The notes under the pieces were generated by a model. It was given only the letters and a program-made list of their open reading frames with translations, searched no databases and was not told the DNA's origin. Shown in pieces: positions 1-5,900 of a stretch of 9,530 bases of DNA; within the stretch, counting starts at the first letter, position 1, and every line of letters begins with the position of its first letter. Position numbers and translations under genes: made by a program. Origin of the DNA: Polaromonas sp. (GTDB taxonomy: Bacteria; Pseudomonadota; Gammaproteobacteria; Burkholderiales; Burkholderiaceae_C); NCBI GenBank assembly GCA_028292345.1, contig JAQGMN010000390.1, positions 1 to 9,530 of the forward strand, read 5' to 3'.

Positions 1-477
1 CACCGTCAGCAGGGCATAGCGCTCGTCCCACAGCAGGATCAGGCTGCGCAGGAAGCGGCGCGCGCCCAGCGAGGCGAACTGCTCGCCGTGGCTGCGCTCG
101 GCGTCGTCGATGCTTTGCCGCACCAGCGCGGTCACCACCGGCAGCACCAATAGGGTTTGCGCCAGCACCATGGCCTTGAAGGAAAACAGCCAGCCCAGAA
201 AACCCAGCGGACCGCTGCGCGACAGCAGCAAATACACCACCAGCCCGACCACCACCGAGGGCAGCGCCAGCGCGGTGTTGAGCAGCGCCAGCACGACCGC
301 CCGGCCGCGAAAGCGCGCCACGCCCAGCCAGGCGCCCAGCAGCAGCCCGGCGCTGCAGGCGATCAGGCAGGCCAGCGCGCTGACGGCCAGCGACCGGCCG
401 ACGATGCCGGCCAGCAGCGGGTCGAGCGAAGTGATGAGCCAAAAGGCGGTGGCGGCGCTGTCGGAAAAGGTGTTCAT
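1..477 (-). CDS. tupB: TupB-like tungstate ABC transporter permease (partial, N-terminal 159 aa)
   Basis: Inner-membrane permease subunit of an ABC importer, most like TupB, which moves tungstate (or possibly molybdate) delivered by a periplasmic TupA with energy from TupC. The frame opens with ATG at 477 and runs without a stop to the window edge, giving 159 residues of a protein usually about 230 long. Hydrophobic segments lie near residues 27-53, 59-85 and 102-119. The stretch around 73-100 (LPSVVVGLVVYLLLSRSGPL and the following LGFLG) is typical of TupB. The cytoplasmic EAA loop that docks the ATPase is at about 131-143 (EQFASLGAR). The rest of the gene, and probably tupA and tupC, lie outside the window. 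It is divergent from the regulator gene at 614, with 136 bp between them. Family assignment is by recognised motifs; the metal specificity is inferred, and a related oxyanion is possible. Confidence 0.82.
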   Translation of the reverse strand, partial: MNTFSDSAATAFWLITSLDPLLAGIVGRSLAVSALACLIACSAGLLLGAWLGVARFRGRAVVLALLNTALALPSVVVGLVVYLLLSRSGPLGFLGWLFSFKAMVLAQTLLVLPVVTALVRQSIDDAERSHGEQFASLGARRFLRSLILLWDERYALLTV

Positions 478-537
478 GGGCAGTTGGTGGCGCGACTGTA
501 GCGCAGCTTTCCCGTTGATGAGGCCCGTAGGTAGTTG

Positions 538-564
538 TCGTTATGAAGCGGTTTGCATAGGCGA
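538..564. promoter_or_regulatory. Candidate ModE/TunR-type operator between tupB and its regulator
   Basis: An imperfect inverted repeat with half-sites TCGTTATG (538-545) and CATAGGCGA (556-564), separated by 10 bases. The left half resembles the TCGnTATA half-site of ModE operators and the right half is a looser match. It lies in the 136-bp divergent region, 60 bp upstream of tupB's start and 50 bp upstream of the regulator's start, where it could control both. The adjacent regulator has a ModE-like DNA-binding domain, which makes it the natural candidate ligand. Assignment is by eye and rests partly on memory of the ModE consensus. Confidence 0.35.
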
Positions 565-613
565 AACAGGCCGTTTCGTGCAGGCGGCCGCACCGATAAT
601 CGGCCAATACGCC

Positions 614-1720
614 ATGCACAAGATCGAACTTTCCTACCTCCTGAGCCCGCAGCGCGGCAAGGACGCGCTGATCCGCAATCCGATGATGGACATGCTGCAC
701 GCGGTCAGCGAGCATGGCTCGATCTCCAAGGCCGCCCGGGCGCTAGGCCTGTCCTACCGCCATGTGTGGGGTTCGCTCAAGGGCTGGGAACAAACGCTGG
801 GCCGCGGCCTGATCGTCTGGGACAAGGGCCAGCGCGCGCGCCTGACCGAGTTCGGCGACAAGCTGCTGTGGGCCGAACGCCAGGCGCAGGCCCGGCTGGC
901 GCCGCAGATCGAGGCGCTGACCAGCGACATCGAGCGCGCTTTTTCAACGGCGTTCGACGACAACGCCCACGTCATCACGCTGTACGCCAGCCATGACGCG
1001 GCGCTGTCGGCGCTGCGCGAGCAGGCCAGCGCGCAGGGCCTGCACCTGGACATCCGCTTCATGGGCAGCGTCGATGCCATCGCGGCGCTGAACGCCGGGC
1101 GCTGCACGATGGCCGGCTTTCATGCACGCGACCAGCCCGCCCGCCATTCGGTGACGGCGCAGGCCTACCGCAATTTGCTCAAGCCCGGCCTGCACAAGCT
1201 GATCGGCTTTGCGCACCGCCAGCAGGGCCTGATCGTTGCGCGGAACAACCCGCTCGGCATCGACAGCCTGGCCGACCTGAAGCAGCCGGGCATCCGCTAT
1301 GTGAACCGTCCCCCGGGCACCGGAACGCGGGTGCTCCTGGACGACCTGCTGGCCGAAGCCGGCATGGCGGCCGACGACATCCAGGGCTACGGCACGGTCG
1401 AGCCGTCGCACACCGCCGTGGCGCAGGCCGTTGCCAGCGGCGCGGCCGATGCCGCCTTGGGCATCGAGGCGGCGGCCCGCGAGAAAGGCCTGGGGTTTGT
1501 GCCGCTGGTGCGGGAGCGCTACCACCTGGTCTGCCTGAAGTCCGAACTGCCCACGGCGCCGGTGCAGGCGCTGCTCAGGGAACTGCAAGGCGGCGCATGG
1601 CAGGCCGCGCTGGATGCGCTGCCGGGGTATGGCGGCGCGCTGGCGCAAAGCGGCAAGGTGCTTTCATTGCGTGCGGCGCTGCCGTGGTGGAGTTACCGCA
1701 AGGAAAAACAGACAAAATAA
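614..1720 (+). CDS. ModE-like HTH regulator with C-terminal substrate-binding (PBP-like) domain
   Basis: Probable cytoplasmic transcription regulator of the divergent tungstate/molybdate uptake genes, 368 aa. Residues 22-85 form a ModE/LysR-type winged helix (GSISKAARALGLSYRHVW is the helix-turn-helix; LIVWDKGQRARLT is wing-like). From about 125 to 330 comes a periplasmic-binding-protein-like domain of the kind found in molybdate-related regulators (PF12727-like). It shows GSVDAIAALNAGRC near 151 and NRPPGTGTR at 231-239, a probable anion-binding loop. There is no signal peptide, so the sensor domain acts inside the cell, where classical ModE uses TOBE/Mop domains instead. ATG at 614 fits the family N-terminus (MHKIELSY) but has no clear ribosome binding site. 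An in-frame GTG at 578 with AGG seven bases upstream is the alternative start. The gene converges on senA. Effector identity is inferred from the neighbour tupB. Confidence 0.8.
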   Translation: MHKIELSYLLSPQRGKDALIRNPMMDMLHAVSEHGSISKAARALGLSYRHVWGSLKGWEQTLGRGLIVWDKGQRARLTEFGDKLLWAERQAQARLAPQIEALTSDIERAFSTAFDDNAHVITLYASHDAALSALREQASAQGLHLDIRFMGSVDAIAALNAGRCTMAGFHARDQPARHSVTAQAYRNLLKPGLHKLIGFAHRQQGLIVARNNPLGIDSLADLKQPGIRYVNRPPGTGTRVLLDDLLAEAGMAADDIQGYGTVEPSHTAVAQAVASGAADAALGIEAAAREKGLGFVPLVRERYHLVCLKSELPTAPVQALLRELQGGAWQAALDALPGYGGALAQSGKVLSLRAALPWWSYRKEKQTK

Positions 1721-1772
1721 GCCTTTTGCGCACGCCCATCAAGCGTTATCAGCTATTATTTTCATAGCAGAC
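1716..1772 (-). repeat. Copy of a Comamonadaceae-type dispersed intergenic repeat
   Basis: AT-rich stretch unlike its GC-rich surroundings. Read on the minus strand it begins TGCTATGAAAATAATAGCT, continues GATAACGCTTGATGG and ends GCGCAAAAGGC. This layout (TGCTAT, A/T tract, ATAGCT, then a CGCTTGAT core and a GCGC...GGC tail) resembles a short element I remember as scattered in many copies between genes in Acidovorax, Polaromonas and Rhodoferax. The core can form only a weak stem here (ACGC/GCGT), so this looks like a degenerate copy. It fills the whole gap between the convergent regulator gene and senA, and its first bases make the last codons and stop of senA. No second copy is in this window, so the repeat nature rests on recall. 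Confidence 0.5.
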
Positions 1773-2988
1773 AAGAGCGGAATCCACAAAAGATGTCATC
1801 ACGCTCCGGCCGGTAGAAGTTGCGAAAATTCGGATGCTTCATGCGTGCGCGCGTGGCAAACGAGGCGCCGCGCAGCACCTTGTGGGTGCCGAACCAGGGC
1901 TGTGAATAGGCTTGGTAAGGGTCAGGCGCAAAGCCCGGATATGGCCGGAAGGTGGTGCCGGTCCATTCCCACACGTCGCCCCAGCGAAAGCCCCGGCGCG
2001 CCGCCGTGTGCGCGGCGACTTCCCACTCGACCTCGGCCGGCAGGCGGCGGCCGGCCCAGCGGCACCAGGCATCGGCTTCCCACCAGCTCAGGTGCATGGC
2101 TGGCTGGCTGGCCTGCATGCGCATGGGCTGGCCGAAGCGGGTCTGGATGACGGCGCCGCTGCCGCTGCCGATCTGCTCGACATAGCGCGGGCCGCGCCGG
2201 CCCTCCTTCGCCGCCAGCGTCTGCAGCCACTGCCAGCCCTCGGCATGCCACAAGGCCTGCCGGTCATAGCCGCCATCGGCGACAAACTCGACATACTGCG
2301 CCCAGGTCACGGCCTGGGCATCGATCTCAAACTCGGGCACGCTGACGGCATGGCGCAGCTTTTCATTGTCGAACGCAAAACCGCAGCCGGCGCCCGACGC
2401 GCTGCCCAGGCTCCAGGTCGTCGCAGGAATCAGCATCGGTTCGCGCAGCACCATCGGCGCAGGCGTGAAGGCATTCTGCAGGGGCTTGTCCAGCGGCAGG
2501 CCGAGGGCTTGCGCCATGTAGGTGAAGGCTTCGCCATGCAGGTCTTCATGGAACAGGCACAGCCGGTAGAAATACAGGGCATCGTCGTCGTCCCCGGATT
2601 TTTCGAGCAGCTCCAGCGTGCTTTCCAGGGTGCCCAGCAGATAGGCACGGCACTGGCCCATGTCGGGCAGGTCCAGCGTCCAGCGCGTGCCGTGCGGCAC
2701 CTGGTCCGAGTCCCACCAGCGGTCGGCGTTCGGCTCCACCGACGCCAGCCGGGCGTGGCTTGGCGCGCAGCGCGTGCCCAGCGCGCGCTGCAGGTTGCGG
2801 CCGATCCAGCGCTCCTGGAACCAGGCGACATGGCCCAGTTCCCACAACGGGGGATTGAGCGTGGCCGCCCGGGGCACCGCAAAGTTCACGCGCTCCAGGG
2901 CATTTTGGTATTGTCCGAAAAGGTGCAACGTATGATTGCGCGCATCCATCAGCGCCAGCGACAGCAGGTCCCTGCCCGCCTTGCGCAT
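1762..2988 (-). CDS. senA: Selenoneine synthase SenA (EgtB-like non-heme iron enzyme)
   Basis: Joins hercynine to a selenosugar with O2 in an oxidative C-Se bond-forming step, the committed step to selenoneine; cytoplasmic, 408 aa. It has the EgtB architecture. An N-terminal DinB-like domain (about 3-165) carries a candidate iron triad: His53 (in LNPPLWELGHVAWFQ) and His147/His151 (in FHEDLHGEAF), matching the His and HxxxH ligands of EgtB. A C-terminal formylglycine-generating-enzyme-like domain (about 185-408) shows MHLSWWEADAWCRWAGRRLP at 298-317, VWEWTGTTF at 339-347 and VLRGASFATR at 371-380. The ATG at 2988 was chosen because it abuts the DinB domain and leaves 37 bp before senB. TTG codons at 3006 and 3090 are longer options, the latter overlapping senB. 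No clear ribosome site is visible. The assignment as SenA rather than an ergothioneine synthase EgtB rests on the adjacent senB and senC. Confidence 0.88.
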   Translation of the reverse strand: MRKAGRDLLSLALMDARNHTLHLFGQYQNALERVNFAVPRAATLNPPLWELGHVAWFQERWIGRNLQRALGTRCAPSHARLASVEPNADRWWDSDQVPHGTRWTLDLPDMGQCRAYLLGTLESTLELLEKSGDDDDALYFYRLCLFHEDLHGEAFTYMAQALGLPLDKPLQNAFTPAPMVLREPMLIPATTWSLGSASGAGCGFAFDNEKLRHAVSVPEFEIDAQAVTWAQYVEFVADGGYDRQALWHAEGWQWLQTLAAKEGRRGPRYVEQIGSGSGAVIQTRFGQPMRMQASQPAMHLSWWEADAWCRWAGRRLPAEVEWEVAAHTAARRGFRWGDVWEWTGTTFRPYPGFAPDPYQAYSQPWFGTHKVLRGASFATRARMKHPNFRNFYRPERDDIFCGFRSCLL

Positions 2989-3025
2989 GTGGGGCGAATC
3001 GATCAAACCGGGTGATGCATTGGTG

Positions 3026-4015
3026 ATGAAATCTGAAGCCAAAACAGTGGTCCTGGTAAGCCCGGCGATGGCCGCATCGAACAACGGCAACTGGCATACG
3101 GCGCACCGCTGGGCACAATTCTTGTCCGGTTATTGTGACATTGCGCTGCTGCCCCGGTGGCCATCGCCATGCACGGCCAGCACCGAGCCGCTGGCCATGG
3201 TCGCGCTGCATGCCCGCCGCTCGGCCGGCTCCATCCAGGCCTGGGCCAGCGCCTGGCCCGGCAAGCCGCTGGTCGTGGTGCTGACCGGCACCGACCTGTA
3301 CCGCGACATCCACACCGATGCCGATGCCCGGCAGTCGCTGGCGCTGGCGTCCCACCTGGTGGTGCTGCAGGACGCCGGTCTGGCCGCGCTGCCTGACGCC
3401 TGGCACGGCAAGGCCAGGGTGATCTACCAGTCCGCCCCGGCGCTCAAGCCGGCGAGCAAGCCCGGCCACCGCTTCGGCGTGCTGATGGTCGGCCATCTGC
3501 GGGACGAAAAAGACCCGCTGACCTTCATGGGCGCCGCCGCGCATGGCTTTGCCGCCGGCATTCATTTCGACCAGATCGGCCTGGCGCTGACGCCGCGCTA
3601 CGCCGAGCAAGCGTGCGCCACCGCGCAGCGCCTGCCGCATTACCGCTGGCTGGGCGGGCTGCCCCGCGCGCAAACGCGCCAGCGCATCAGGCGCGCGCAT
3701 CTGCTGGTGAACTGCTCGCTGATGGAAGGCGGCGCCCAGGTCATCCTGGAAGCCGTGCAGTCGGGCACCCCGGTGCTGGCGACGCGCATCAGCGGCAACA
3801 TCGGCATGCTGGGCACCGGCTATGCGGGCTACTTTGCGCCGGGCGATGAGGCCGGGCTGGCGGCGCTGGTGCGGCGCTGCGCGGCCAAACCTGATTTTTA
3901 CGGCCTGCTGCAAAGCCAGTGCGCCGAACGTGCGCCCCTGTTTGCGCCGCCAACGGAAAAGCGGCTTGTCATAAACTTGCTGGCTTGCAGCCTGTCCGGC
4001 CTGCCCTGCCCTTGA
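3026..4015 (+). CDS. senB: Selenosugar synthase SenB (GT4-like glycosyltransferase, TIGR04348-like)
   Basis: Predicted to make a selenosugar from selenophosphate and a UDP-sugar (UDP-GlcNAc in the characterised Variovorax enzyme); 329 aa, cytoplasmic, no signal peptide. The fold is a two-domain GT-B glycosyltransferase. The N-terminal half has VVLVSPAMAASNNGNWHTAH (8-27), where the family usually has an N-G-N loop, and VVVLTGTDLYRD at 83-94. The C-terminal half has VLMVGHLRDEKDP at 152-164 and a nucleotide-sugar motif EGGAQVILE (Glu234 to Glu242, E-x7-E) followed by SGTPVLATRISGNIGMLG. ATG at 3026 is preceded directly by an in-frame GTG, and the upstream GGGTG at 3009-3013 is a weak ribosome site. 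Divergent from senA and 10 bp upstream of senC, so probably co-transcribed with senC. The family was long known only as a putative glycosyltransferase; the selenium role is established knowledge from the sen pathway, applied here by context. Confidence 0.88.
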   Translation: MKSEAKTVVLVSPAMAASNNGNWHTAHRWAQFLSGYCDIALLPRWPSPCTASTEPLAMVALHARRSAGSIQAWASAWPGKPLVVVLTGTDLYRDIHTDADARQSLALASHLVVLQDAGLAALPDAWHGKARVIYQSAPALKPASKPGHRFGVLMVGHLRDEKDPLTFMGAAAHGFAAGIHFDQIGLALTPRYAEQACATAQRLPHYRWLGGLPRAQTRQRIRRAHLLVNCSLMEGGAQVILEAVQSGTPVLATRISGNIGMLGTGYAGYFAPGDEAGLAALVRRCAAKPDFYGLLQSQCAERAPLFAPPTEKRLVINLLACSLSGLPCP

Positions 4016-4025
4016 AAGCCTCCCG

Positions 4026-5102
4026 ATGACGACTCCTTCCGACATATCCAGATCCCCGTCCGCACCCCGCCTGACCAGCCTGTCGCACGGCGGCGGCTGC
4101 GGCTGCAAGATCGCGCCCGGCGTGCTGAGCGAAATCCTGAAGAATTCCAGCAACCTGCCCGGCCTGAACCTGCCGCCCCAACTGCTGGTCGGCATTGAAA
4201 CCGCCGACGATGCCGCGGTCTACCAGCTCAACGACGAGCAGGCCTTGATTGCCACCACCGACTTCTTCATGCCCATCGTCGACGACCCGTACGACTTTGG
4301 CCGCATCGCCGCGACCAATGCCATCAGCGACGTGTATGCCATGGGCGGCACGCCCATCATGGCGCTGGGCATCGTCGGCATGCCGGTCAACGTGCTGCCG
4401 CTGGAAACCATCGGCGCCATCCTGCGCGGCGGCCAGGACGTGTGCCGCGCTGCCGGCATTCCGATTGCCGGCGGCCACACCATCGACTCGGTCGAGCCGA
4501 TCTACGGCCTGGTGGTGCTGGGGCTGGTCCACCCGTCCCGTGTGAAGAAAAATTCGGGGGCGCGGGCAGGCGACGTGCTGATCCTGGGCAAGCCGCTGGG
4601 CGTCGGCATCTTGTCGGCCGCGCTGAAGAAGGAAGCGCTGAGCGCCGAAGGCTATGCGCAGATGGTCGCCGTCACCACCCAGCTGAACAAGCCGGGCATC
4701 GAACTCTCGGCCATGGACGCGGTGCATGCCATGACCGACGTGACCGGCTTCGGGCTGCTGGGCCATGGGCTGGAACTGGCGCGCGGCGCCGGCCTGAAGA
4801 TGCAGCTGCAGCTCGACCAGGTTCCGCTGCTGCCCGGCGTCCTTGAACTTGCCGGGCAGGGCATGGTCACCGGCGCCTCGGGGCGCAACTGGGAGAGCTA
4901 TGGCGCAGAGGTTTCCCTGCCCGCCGGCATCGCTCCGGCGCAGCAGGCGCTGCTGAGCGACCCGCAGACCAGCGGCGGCTTGCTGGTGGCCTGCGCACCC
5001 GAGGCGGCCGACGCGGTGCTGGCCTGTTTTTACGCGCAGGGCTTTCCCGGTGCCCGAATCGTCGGTCGCATGCTGGAAGGCCAGGGTGTGGAAGTTCTCT
5101 GA
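4026..5102 (+). CDS. senC: Selenophosphate synthetase SenC (SelD family)
   Basis: Makes selenophosphate, AMP and phosphate from selenide, ATP and water, feeding SenB; cytoplasmic, 358 aa, close to the usual SelD length. The glycine-rich catalytic loop SHGGGCGCK (20-28) holds Cys25 and Lys28, aligning with the essential Cys17 and Lys20 of E. coli SelD. The active-site residue is cysteine, not selenocysteine. ATP/Mg-binding segments follow: ADDAAVY at 60-66, TTDFFMPIVDD at 77-87, NAISDVYAMGG at 98-108, IAGGHTID at 147-154, TDVTGFGLLGH at 237-247 and DPQTSGGLL at 312-320. It begins 10 bp after the senB stop, with GAAAG at 4014-4018 as a modest ribosome site, so it looks like the second gene of a senBC operon. 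By sequence alone it is an ordinary SelD. The name senC comes from its neighbours, and it could also supply selenophosphate to tRNA selenouridine synthesis if the genome has that enzyme. Confidence 0.9.
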   Translation: MTTPSDISRSPSAPRLTSLSHGGGCGCKIAPGVLSEILKNSSNLPGLNLPPQLLVGIETADDAAVYQLNDEQALIATTDFFMPIVDDPYDFGRIAATNAISDVYAMGGTPIMALGIVGMPVNVLPLETIGAILRGGQDVCRAAGIPIAGGHTIDSVEPIYGLVVLGLVHPSRVKKNSGARAGDVLILGKPLGVGILSAALKKEALSAEGYAQMVAVTTQLNKPGIELSAMDAVHAMTDVTGFGLLGHGLELARGAGLKMQLQLDQVPLLPGVLELAGQGMVTGASGRNWESYGAEVSLPAGIAPAQQALLSDPQTSGGLLVACAPEAADAVLACFYAQGFPGARIVGRMLEGQGVEVL

Positions 5103-5118
5103 AACGCACCATGGAATC

Positions 5119-5149
5119 ATGGCCGCCATGAACGGTCCGGCTGTTTTTT
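5119..5149 (+). terminator. Candidate intrinsic terminator of senBC
   Basis: A stem GGCCG (5121-5125) pairs with CGGCT (5138-5142, one G-U pair) and can extend by one G-U and one A-T pair. A 12-base loop closes it, and TTTTTT at 5144-5149 follows almost directly. It starts 17 bases after the senC stop. A competing small hairpin, TCATGG-ccg-CCATGA (5117-5131), overlaps the left arm. Modest stem strength keeps confidence moderate. Confidence 0.4.
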
Positions 5150-5158
5150 AATTCCTTC

Positions 5159-5164
5159 TAAAAT
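5159..5164 (+). promoter_or_regulatory. Possible -10 element of the dctQM promoter
   Basis: TAAAAT matches five of six bases of the sigma-70 -10 consensus and lies in the 155-bp gap between senC and dctQ. No convincing -35 box is found 16-18 bases upstream, where the sequence is GC-rich. If used, transcription would start near 5171, exactly where the nested hairpin begins, so the hairpin would form the 5' end of the dctQM transcript. Confidence 0.3.
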
Positions 5165-5170
5165 CGCTCA

Positions 5171-5232
5171 CCCACGCAAGCTTCATCCGGAATGACGCAC
5201 CCAAGTCTTCCGGATGAATTTTTATGCGTGGG
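5171..5232 (+). promoter_or_regulatory. Nested perfect hairpin in the dctQM leader (possible attenuator)
   Basis: An outer perfect 8-bp stem, CCCACGCA (5171-5178) with TGCGTGGG (5225-5232), encloses an inner perfect 11-bp stem, TTCATCCGGAA (5182-5192) with TTCCGGATGAA (5208-5218). The internal loop is asymmetric (3 and 6 bases) and the apical loop has 15 bases. Five thymines (5219-5223) directly follow the inner stem, so the inner stem alone looks like an intrinsic terminator. With the outer stem closed, the T-run sits inside the larger structure. The element ends 25 bases before the dctQ start and just ahead of its ribosome site. Structure is seen directly; regulatory function is inferred. 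A DNA-level operator is the alternative. Confidence 0.6.
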
Positions 5233-5257
5233 CTTCCTTTATCCCGGAGACAAAAAA

Positions 5258-5881
5258 ATGCGCGCCCTGCTGAAGTTTTCCAATGCCGTGGACTGGCTCA
5301 ATGCCCAGGTCGGCAAGTACGTGATCTGGCTCATCTTTGCCGCCACGGCCATCAGTGCCCTCAACGCCATCGTGCGCAAGGTGTTCGACACCAGCTCCAA
5401 CGCCTTCCTCGAAGCGCAGTGGTACCTGTTTGCCTGGTCCTTCCTGGCGGCGGCCGGCTACACGCTGCTGCACCGCGAGCATGTGCGCATCGACGTGCTG
5501 AACAGCCGCTTTTCCAAGCGCGCGCAGGTCTGGATCGACATCATCGGCTTCGCCTTCTTCCTGACGCCGCTTTGCATCGTGGTGCTGTACCTCGGCACGC
5601 CGCTGGCGATCCAGATGTACCAGACCGGCGAGATGTCCGGCAACTCGGGCGGCCTGATCCGCTGGCCGGTCTGGGCGGCACTGCCTGTCGGCTTCACGCT
5701 GCTGATGCTGCAAGGCTGGTCGGAGCTCATCAAGCGCATCGCCTTCCTTCGCGGCGAGGGACCCGATCCGATGGGCCGCCTTGCCGACAAGTCGGCCGAG
5801 GAAGAACTGGCCGAAGCGCTGCGCGCCCGGACGGCGGCCGAAACCCTTGAAGCCGGCGGCGACGCTGCCCCCCAACGCTAA
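5258..5881 (+). CDS. dctQ: TRAP transporter small permease subunit (DctQ family)
   Basis: Small membrane subunit of a sodium-driven tripartite TRAP importer; forms the inner-membrane complex with DctM. The protein is 207 aa, with four hydrophobic segments near residues 19-38, 52-72, 92-113 and 135-158, as usual for DctQ. It also has the family signature YTLLHREHVRIDVL at 68-81 between the second and third. A hydrophilic, charged tail of about 45 residues follows. ATG at 5258 is chosen because GGAGA (5246-5250) sits seven bases upstream. An in-frame ATG at 5192 would begin inside the leader hairpin and adds a non-membrane, non-conserved stretch. dctM starts 19 bp after its stop, indicating an operon. 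The length and branch fit the FcbT2 type (mannitol/chloroaromatic or 2-oxo acid group); the substrate is unknown. Confidence 0.88.
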   Translation: MRALLKFSNAVDWLNAQVGKYVIWLIFAATAISALNAIVRKVFDTSSNAFLEAQWYLFAWSFLAAAGYTLLHREHVRIDVLNSRFSKRAQVWIDIIGFAFFLTPLCIVVLYLGTPLAIQMYQTGEMSGNSGGLIRWPVWAALPVGFTLLMLQGWSELIKRIAFLRGEGPDPMGRLADKSAEEELAEALRARTAAETLEAGGDAAPQR

Positions 5882-5900
5882 GCGCCCGGAACGATTCACC

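Noticed and set aside
110..613. Upstream extension of the regulator frame by up to 168 codons
   Set aside because: It overlaps tupB on the opposite strand and has low-complexity Ser/Thr/Pro/Arg content. The conserved domain begins at the ATG at 614.
1912..3015. Plus-strand open frame of 367 codons opposite senA
   Set aside because: Antisense to SenA, whose motifs are clear; composition is that of a shadow frame.
2546..4195. Long minus-strand open frame (549 codons) spanning senB and the start of senA
   Set aside because: It is antisense to senB and overlaps senA in another frame. Its composition is arginine/glutamine/glycine-rich with no recognisable motif, as expected for the shadow of GC-rich genes.
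3969..5129. Minus-strand open frame of 386 codons opposite senC
   Set aside because: Antisense to the well-supported SelD frame; rich in His, Gln and Arg with no domain signature, so a codon-bias shadow.
5192..5257. Earlier in-frame ATG for dctQ at 5192
   Set aside because: It starts inside the leader hairpin with no ribosome site, whereas ATG 5258 has GGAGA at proper spacing and begins a typical DctQ N-terminus.
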